64,000 nucleotides of DNA from Albibacterium profundi (GTDB lineage Bacteria > Bacteroidota > Bacteroidia > Sphingobacteriales > Sphingobacteriaceae): NCBI RefSeq assembly GCF_042159835.1, contig NZ_JBBVGT010000002.1, positions 992,001 to 1,056,000 of the forward strand. Reading direction: 5' to 3'. Position numbers and translations under genes: made by a program. Below the pieces are notes generated by a model. It did no database searches, was not told the origin of the DNA, and worked only from the letters and a program-made list of their open reading frames with translations. Within the stretch, counting starts at the first letter, position 1. The number at the start of each line of letters is the position of its first letter. Below, piece after piece: positions 58,605 to 64,000 of this stretch.

Positions 58605-59654
58605 ATGTACTTCTCCCAAACAATACTAACATGGTATCATCAAAACAAGCGTGACCTGCCCTGGCGTACAACGCAGGATCCCTATGTTATTTGGCTATCC
58701 GAAATAATCCTTCAACAAACGCGCGTCAACCAAGGGATATCCTATTTTTATACATTCTTAGAAAATTATCCAACGATTCGTGATTTTGCCAATGCTCCGG
58801 AAGACGATATCCTACGGCACTGGCAGGGATTAGGTTACTACTCCAGAGCTCGAAATATGACCAAGGCTGCGCAAAAAGTCATGAGCGATTTCCAAGGTGT
58901 TTTTCCTACAAATTATCAGGAACTAATCAAGCTCCCTGGCATTGGCGAGTATACAGCGGCCGCGATTTCCTCGTTTTCGGCCAATGAGCCAAATGCAGTA
59001 TTGGACGGCAATGTTAGTCGCGTTCTATCCCGCTATTTTGGAATAAAGGAAGCTATTAATTCGACTGCGGGGAAAAAGTTATTTCAACGTATGGCGCAAG
59101 AAGTACTGCCGCAAGAAAATGCTGGTATTTTTAATCAAGCTATTATGGAATTTGGCGCTCTTCAATGCAAGCCCCAATCCCCAAATTGTGATAGATGCCC
59201 ATTAAAAACGGATTGTTACGCGTTTCAAAACAAGGAAATCCATCTGCTGCCCTCCAAACTTAAGGCTGCAAAAAGCAAGAACCGCTTTTTCCATTATTTT
59301 ATCGTCCGGAAAGGAGATTCTATTCTTATGCAAAAAAGAGATGGAAACGACATATGGAAAAACATGTATGAGCTGCCCTTAATTGAAACGGAGGAACAAG
59401 TGTCCGACGTGCAAATCCAGTCTTCGCCTCAATATAGAAATGCATTTGGAGAAAAGACATCAATCATTTATCAAAGTCAGATCATTAAACATGTTCTGAG
59501 CCACCAAAACATTTACGCTCGTTTCTATGAAATTAAAGACGCAGATGAACAGCGGATGATAAAAAAATCGAGGAATTATGTTTTGATAAAAGATTTAGAT
59601 AAATTAGCTAAACCAAAGCTTATATACACTTTTTTTGATTCATTCTTCACTTAA
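58605..59654 (+). CDS. mutY: A/G-specific adenine glycosylase
   Basis: 349 residues from the ATG at 58605 (MYFSQTILTWYHQNKRDLPWRTTQDPYVIWLSE); an ATG at 58578 is the alternative. Removes A mispaired with 8-oxoG. The catalytic Glu lies in WLSEIILQQTRVNQGI, the HhH hairpin is LIKLPGIGEYTAAAISSF, and the catalytic Asp is in AVLDGNVSRVLSRYFG. The Fe4S4 cluster ligands are CKPQSPNCDRCPLKTDC (C-X6-C-X2-C-X5-C). The C-terminal MutT-like domain (~240-349, HYFIVRKGDSILMQKR, WKNMYELPLIETEEQ) recognises 8-oxoG. The ssb gene starts 11 nt after its stop. Confidence 0.95.
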   Translation: MYFSQTILTWYHQNKRDLPWRTTQDPYVIWLSEIILQQTRVNQGISYFYTFLENYPTIRDFANAPEDDILRHWQGLGYYSRARNMTKAAQKVMSDFQGVFPTNYQELIKLPGIGEYTAAAISSFSANEPNAVLDGNVSRVLSRYFGIKEAINSTAGKKLFQRMAQEVLPQENAGIFNQAIMEFGALQCKPQSPNCDRCPLKTDCYAFQNKEIHLLPSKLKAAKSKNRFFHYFIVRKGDSILMQKRDGNDIWKNMYELPLIETEEQVSDVQIQSSPQYRNAFGEKTSIIYQSQIIKHVLSHQNIYARFYEIKDADEQRMIKKSRNYVLIKDLDKLAKPKLIYTFFDSFFT

Positions 59655-59665
59655 CCAATTAAATT

Positions 59666-60091
59666 ATGTCAGGTATCAACAAAGTTATTTTAGTAGGGCA
59701 TTTAGGAAAAGATCCGGATATACGTCACCTAGACAACAACGTAACTGTGGCAAGCTTTCCATTAGCCACCTCAGAAACTTATAACAAGGACGGAAAACGA
59801 ATGGAACAAACCGAGTGGCACAACATCGTTATGTGGCGCGGTTTGGCTGAAATCGCAGAAAAATTCCTCCATAAAGGCAAATTAGTCTACATCGAAGGCA
59901 AGATCCGCAGCCGATCCTATGAGGACAAAGAGAACATAAAACGTTATACTACAGAGATTGTCGCAGATAGCTTTACCATGCTTGGGCGGAAAAGTGATTT
60001 TGAAGGTCCCTCTAATGGTGGGAATAGAGAAAATGAAACCTCGGTAGATTTTAAAGAGAACCAGAACGAAGATGATGATCTCCCTTTTTAA
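59666..60091 (+). CDS. ssb: single-stranded DNA-binding protein
   Basis: 141 residues; binds single-stranded DNA as a tetramer during replication and repair. OB fold from MSGINKVILVGHLGKDPDIRHLDNNVTVASFPLATSETYN through EWHNIVMWRGLAEIAEKFLHKGKLVYIEGKIRSRSYED and RYTTEIVADSFTMLGRK. A short acidic linker ends in DDDLPF, the conserved tip that recruits partner proteins. Length is typical of bacterial SSB with a short linker. It lies 11 nt after mutY, an arrangement also seen in other Bacteroidota, suggesting a DNA-repair/replication transcript. Confidence 0.96.
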   Translation: MSGINKVILVGHLGKDPDIRHLDNNVTVASFPLATSETYNKDGKRMEQTEWHNIVMWRGLAEIAEKFLHKGKLVYIEGKIRSRSYEDKENIKRYTTEIVADSFTMLGRKSDFEGPSNGGNRENETSVDFKENQNEDDDLPF

Positions 60092-60125
60092 GGAGATCAT
60101 CCATTCCTTTATTTAAAAGCCGGTA

Positions 60126-61877
60126 TCAATCGACCTCTTTTAAGCTAATTTGAAGTTCATCCAATTGACGATGATCCAATGCAGATGGGGAGTCTATCAT
60201 TACATCTCTACCTGCATTGTTTTTTGGAAATGCTATGACATCACGAATCGAGTCTAAGCCGGCAAAAATAGAAACTAACCGATCGAAGCCAAGTGCAATT
60301 CCACCGTGTGGTGGCGCCCCGTAAGTAAAGGCGTCCATCAAGAACCCGAATTGTGCCTTCGCTTCTTCTGGAGAGAAGCCGAGTAATTCGAACATTTTAG
60401 ATTGACTTTCTCGATCGTGTATTCGAATGGAACCACCGCCAATCTCTACACCGTTAATAACCACATCGTATGCATTAGCCCTCACACTCAATGGGTCTGA
60501 ATCTAACTTACTGACATCAGCGGGTTTCGGTGCAGTAAACGGGTGGTGCATGGCATGATGCCGATTGTTTTCTTCATCCCATTCCAACAATGGAAAGTCT
60601 ACAACCCAAAGCGGAGAATAAGTATCCTTGCTTTTCAAGCCTAAAAGTCGAGCCATCTCCAAACGTAATTCAGAAAGCTGCTTCCGTGTCTTTTCCGCAG
60701 GTCCAGCCATAAGTAACATCAAGTCGCCCGGCTTTGCATTCATTTTATCGGCTATTGCTTTCAACTGACCTTCGGTATAAAATTTATCTACAGACGACTT
60801 TAAAGATCCGTCAACAAGGTAGCGTATGTACACCAAACCGCTGGCCCCGATCTGCGGTTTGCGAACGAAATCGATCAATGCATCCACCTGTTTCCTTGTA
60901 TAGGAGACACAATTTTCGGCAGTTATACCTACCACAAGTTCTGCAGACGAAAAAACCTTAAATTCTGAATCCTTTACCAGATCGTTTAATTCGACAAACT
61001 TCATATCAAATCGGATGTCCGGCTTATCAGATCCATAAAGGCGCATTGCATCAGCGTAGTCCATCCTTGGGAAATCGCCTAAAACAACACCTTTAACAGA
61101 CTTAAACAGATGTTTAATCAAGCCTTCGAAGATATTTAGAATATCCTCTTGTTCTACAAAAGTCAGTTCACAGTCGATCTGAGTAAACTCTGGCTGCCTG
61201 TCTGCTCTAAGATCTTCGTCCCGAAAGCATTTAACAATCTGAAAATAACGGTCAAAACCAGAGACCATTAATAGTTGCTTAAACGTTTGCGGAGACTGCG
61301 GAAGCGCATAAAATTCTCCGGGGTTCATTCTACTCGGCACTACAAAGTCCCTCGCACCCTCAGGTGTCGACTTAATCAGCACTGGAGTTTCAATTTCAAG
61401 GAAATTTTCAGCGTCTAAATATTTTCGGATTTCTTGCGCCAGCCTATGGCGCAGAACAATATTCTGTCGTACCGGATTTCGGCGAAGATCCAAATACCGA
61501 TATTTCATACGAAGCTCTTCGCCGCCGTCCGTTTCATCCTCTATGAGAAAAGGTGGTAATTTCGCTTCATTTAAAACTTCGAGCTGTAAAACTTTAATTT
61601 CAATCTCACCGGTCGGGATTTTTACATTCTTGTTCGTTCTTTCTATAACAGTACCAACAACACGAATAACAAACTCCCTCCCCAGTTCCCGAGCCTTCGC
61701 GCGCAATTGCGGGTCATCTTCTGAGTTAAATGTAAGTTGAGTAATACCAAAGCGATCACGCATATCCACAAAGGTCATACCACCCAAATCGCGTGATTTT
61801 TGCACCCATCCACAAAGTTGCACCTCTTTTCCTAAATCGGCAATCGTTAAATCGCCACAAGTATGAGTTCTCAGCAT
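60126..61877 (-). CDS. aspS: aspartyl-tRNA synthetase
   Basis: 583-aa class II synthetase of the bacterial type. N-terminal OB anticodon-binding domain (~1-105: TCGDLTIADLGKEVQLCGWVQKSRDLGGMTFVDMRDRFG), then the catalytic core with RYLDLRRNPVRQNIVLRHRL, PSRMNPGEFYALPQSPQTFKQLLMVSG, motif 2 FRDEDLRADRQPEFTQIDCE, the GAD insertion (~285-420, bacterial mark), and motif 3 GGIALGFDRLVSIFAGLDSIRDVIAFPK. It charges tRNA-Asp. It ends 34 nt from ssb's convergent stop; dxs lies upstream on the same strand with a 32-nt gap. Confidence 0.97.
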   Translation of the reverse strand: MLRTHTCGDLTIADLGKEVQLCGWVQKSRDLGGMTFVDMRDRFGITQLTFNSEDDPQLRAKARELGREFVIRVVGTVIERTNKNVKIPTGEIEIKVLQLEVLNEAKLPPFLIEDETDGGEELRMKYRYLDLRRNPVRQNIVLRHRLAQEIRKYLDAENFLEIETPVLIKSTPEGARDFVVPSRMNPGEFYALPQSPQTFKQLLMVSGFDRYFQIVKCFRDEDLRADRQPEFTQIDCELTFVEQEDILNIFEGLIKHLFKSVKGVVLGDFPRMDYADAMRLYGSDKPDIRFDMKFVELNDLVKDSEFKVFSSAELVVGITAENCVSYTRKQVDALIDFVRKPQIGASGLVYIRYLVDGSLKSSVDKFYTEGQLKAIADKMNAKPGDLMLLMAGPAEKTRKQLSELRLEMARLLGLKSKDTYSPLWVVDFPLLEWDEENNRHHAMHHPFTAPKPADVSKLDSDPLSVRANAYDVVINGVEIGGGSIRIHDRESQSKMFELLGFSPEEAKAQFGFLMDAFTYGAPPHGGIALGFDRLVSIFAGLDSIRDVIAFPKNNAGRDVMIDSPSALDHRQLDELQISLKEVD

Positions 61878-61909
61878 ATATTCTGTTGTTGTATCTTTAT
61901 TTTTTCAAA

Positions 61910-63838
61910 TTAGCCCGCCAACGTATCTGTAATTCTACTTACGGCTAAATTCTTTACTTCTTTGATTATCGAGTTAGCATCATATCCACACTCATTCCAA
62001 AGTTCTGATTGTTCACCATGCTCCACCACTCTATCAGGAATGCCTAAGCGAACGACCTGAGCAAAATAGCTCTTGTCCGCCATATACTCTAAAATCGCGC
62101 TGCCCATTCCCCCCTCAAGCACCCCGTCTTCGACAGTGATAATCTTTTTGTATTTCTTAAACACCTCGTCCAGTAAAGAATGGTCAAGTGGTTTTGCAAA
62201 ACGCATATCATAATGAGCAGGATAAATACCTTCCTCGTTTAATGCTATCCTAGCTTTGCTAACTTCATTCCCTATATGGCCAATGGAAAGAATCGCAACA
62301 TCCTCACCGTCACATAGTTTTCTTCCTTTCCCTATCTCAATCTCCTTCATAGGCTGACGCCAATCAACCATAACACCCTGTCCGCGTGGATATCGGATCA
62401 CAAAAGGCCCCATATCAGGCAACTGTGCGGTATACATCAAATTTCTTAACTCTTCTTCATTCATCGGGGCCGATACCGTCATATTCGGAACACAACGCAT
62501 ATATGCCAAATCATAGGCCCCATGATGTGTTGCTCCATCTGCGCCAGCAATGCCTGCACGATCCAAACAAAAAACAACATTGAGCTTCTGCAAAGCTACA
62601 TCATGAATGACCTGATCATAGGCCCGCTGCATAAAACTAGAATAGATATTACAAAACGGCACCATACCCTGTGTTGCCAAACCCGCTGAAAAAGTGACCG
62701 CATGCTGCTCGGCAATACCAACGTCAAAAGCACGGTCCGGCATAGCTTTCATCATGATATTCAATGATGAACCTGATGGCATGGCCGGCGTGATACCCAT
62801 GATTTTGTCATTCTTTTCGGCTAGTTCAACAATCGTATGACCGAAAACATCTTGATATTTAGGAGGTACCGGTTTAATGGGAACCGATTTTTTTATCTCG
62901 CCTGTAATTTTGTCGAACAAACCCGGGGCATGCCATTTGGTTTGATCTTTTTCTGCCATCGCAAAACCTTTACCTTTCACGGTTATACAGTGCAGGAGCT
63001 TAGGCCCTGGGATATCTTTCAAATCTTCCAATGTCTTCACCAAGCGCTTAACATCATGCCCGTCGACCGGACCAAAGTATCTGAACTTCAAGGATTCAAA
63101 CAAATTGCTGTTCTTTAGCAATGTGCCTTTAATGCTCTTTTCAATCTTCTTAACCATGCCCAGAGCATCCGGACCTAATTCGGAAATTTTCCCCAAGACA
63201 AAACCAATGTCGTCGCGAAAACGATTGTAGGACTTTGAAGTGGACATACTTGTCAAGTATTCCTTCAACGCTCCTACATTGGGGTCAATAGACATACAGT
63301 TATCATTTAAAATAACCAGCAAATTGGTATTCGCAATTCCTGCATGATTCAGAGCCTCGAAAGCTAATCCAGCTGTCATTGCACCATCACCAATTACTGC
63401 CACATGCTGCCTATCCGTTTCTCCCTTATACGCCGAAGCCACCGCCATACCTAATGCCGCGGAAATGGACGTTGACGAATGCCCCACGCCAAAGGTATCA
63501 TACTCACTCTCACTGCGTTTTGGAAAGCCGCTTAATCCATTATATCGACGATTGGTATAGAACAACTCCCGCCGACCAGTCAGGATTTTGTGACCATAAG
63601 CCTGATGTCCTACATCCCAGACCAGTTGATCATAAGGCGTATTCAGTACATAATGTAAAGCTACCGTCAATTCCACCACTCCCAAGCTTGCTCCAAAATG
63701 CCCTCCATACACCGAAACCACGTCAACGATATATTGACGCAGCTCCTTACTTAGCTGCTCTAAATCAAACTCTTTCAGCTTTTTTAGATCTGCGGGTGTG
63801 GTTATATTTTTGAGTAACTCTCCCGGTTCAAAATCCAT
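61910..63838 (-). CDS. dxs: 1-deoxy-D-xylulose-5-phosphate synthase
   Basis: 642 residues from the ATG at 63838 (MDFEPGELLKNITTPADLKKL); a TTG two codons upstream is not needed. Thiamine-diphosphate enzyme making DXP from pyruvate and glyceraldehyde 3-phosphate, first step of the MEP isoprenoid pathway. ThDP-binding and active-site motifs: VWDVGHQAYGHKILTGRR (His), GDGAMTAGLAFEALNHAGIANTNLLVILNDN (GDG-X~28-N), FRYFGPVDGHD and the second half with DVGIAEQHAVTFSAGLA, LDRAGIAGADGATHHGAYDLAY and VIRYPRGQG. Transketolase C-terminal domain from ~500. Probably co-transcribed with aspS. Confidence 0.97.
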   Translation of the reverse strand: MDFEPGELLKNITTPADLKKLKEFDLEQLSKELRQYIVDVVSVYGGHFGASLGVVELTVALHYVLNTPYDQLVWDVGHQAYGHKILTGRRELFYTNRRYNGLSGFPKRSESEYDTFGVGHSSTSISAALGMAVASAYKGETDRQHVAVIGDGAMTAGLAFEALNHAGIANTNLLVILNDNCMSIDPNVGALKEYLTSMSTSKSYNRFRDDIGFVLGKISELGPDALGMVKKIEKSIKGTLLKNSNLFESLKFRYFGPVDGHDVKRLVKTLEDLKDIPGPKLLHCITVKGKGFAMAEKDQTKWHAPGLFDKITGEIKKSVPIKPVPPKYQDVFGHTIVELAEKNDKIMGITPAMPSGSSLNIMMKAMPDRAFDVGIAEQHAVTFSAGLATQGMVPFCNIYSSFMQRAYDQVIHDVALQKLNVVFCLDRAGIAGADGATHHGAYDLAYMRCVPNMTVSAPMNEEELRNLMYTAQLPDMGPFVIRYPRGQGVMVDWRQPMKEIEIGKGRKLCDGEDVAILSIGHIGNEVSKARIALNEEGIYPAHYDMRFAKPLDHSLLDEVFKKYKKIITVEDGVLEGGMGSAILEYMADKSYFAQVVRLGIPDRVVEHGEQSELWNECGYDANSIIKEVKNLAVSRITDTLAG

Positions 63839-63969
63839 ATTCAAAACTTCTTACAAAACTTTTACAAATTAAGTCATAATATTTATAACATCCTAAGCGA
63901 ACACCTTCCTAAGGTAATGATACAGGCTTATTGATTAATGAAACAGATTCAATACTAATATAAGTTTTT

Positions 63970-63977
63970 TACATTTG
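63970..63977 (+). promoter_or_regulatory. -7-like box near the right edge
   Basis: TACATTTG fits TAnnTTTG on the plus strand; it may serve a gene that begins right of the window. No -33 match at the usual distance. Otherwise 63839-64000 holds the upstream region of dxs and no gene. Confidence 0.3.
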
Positions 63978-64000
63978 CATATAAAGATTCTTGGCGATTA

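Noticed and set aside
1..64000. CRISPR array, prophage, transposon, tRNA or rRNA
   Set aside because: No regularly spaced repeats, integrase, transposase, phage genes or cloverleaf-like sequences were noticed on either strand.

Overview
The window comes from a Bacteroidota genome, most likely Sphingobacteriaceae. The evidence is three SusC/TonB-dependent transporters with SusD partners, an ECF sigma/FecR pair, GldH, a RicT with a Cys-rich N-terminus, CarB without its C-terminal MGS domain, bacterial GlnRS, and repeated Bacteroidota-type -7 promoter boxes (TAnnTTTG). The genus is an inference from gene content, not from an alignment.

Layout. 0-6.4 kb: on the minus strand, ECF sigma factor, FecR anti-sigma, SusC with an STN signalling domain, and the start of a SusD that runs off the left edge; this is a Fec-type trans-envelope switch controlling its own nutrient transporter. 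6.4-7.5 kb: an AI-2E family transporter. 7.6-13.3 kb: operon SusC-SusD-DUF1735 lipoprotein ending in a strong terminator. 13.7-20.1 kb: operon SusC-SusD, a strong hairpin, then a 498-aa lipoprotein of unknown family ending in a perfect 26-bp inverted repeat. 20.4-21.5 kb: a small secreted PepSY-like protein and a 656-bp gene-free stretch that may hold a structured RNA. 21.5-28.3 kb: housekeeping genes (cyclophilin, xth, apaG, dusB, CPBP protease, DUF2007, cdsA, DUF2461).

28.3-30.8 kb is the accessory part. It holds an EreA/ChaN-like secreted protein broken by a likely 1-nt frameshift, a DUF3820 gene, and a self-contained MntA-HepT toxin-antitoxin cassette. The cassette sits between 23-bp direct repeats (22/23 identical) exactly at the mfd/DUF3820 junction, and the repeats allow the ancestral 4-bp ATGA gene overlap to be reconstructed. 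I consider this the most interesting observation of the window.

30.7-46.7 kb: mfd, glnS, then a group rich in cell-wall enzymes (amidase, two tandem glucosaminidase-LysM proteins, two different L,D-transpeptidases) interleaved with an O-methyltransferase, ruvX, holB, ricT and gldH. 46.9-50.8 kb: a stand-alone B12-binding domain, enoyl-CoA hydratase, a second AI-2E transporter, a beta-barrel protein, a CsbD-like small protein and a NadR-like kinase. 50.8-64 kb: carB behind a regulatory-looking promoter with three copies of a TCGGAAT heptamer, then radA, rng, a 29-aa AURKAIP1/COX24 protein, a TPR protein, HU, mutY, ssb, aspS and dxs.

No rRNA, tRNA, CRISPR array, transposase or phage gene was seen. 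Several genes have -7 boxes only about 5-15 nt before the start codon, which suggests leaderless or very short-leader mRNAs.
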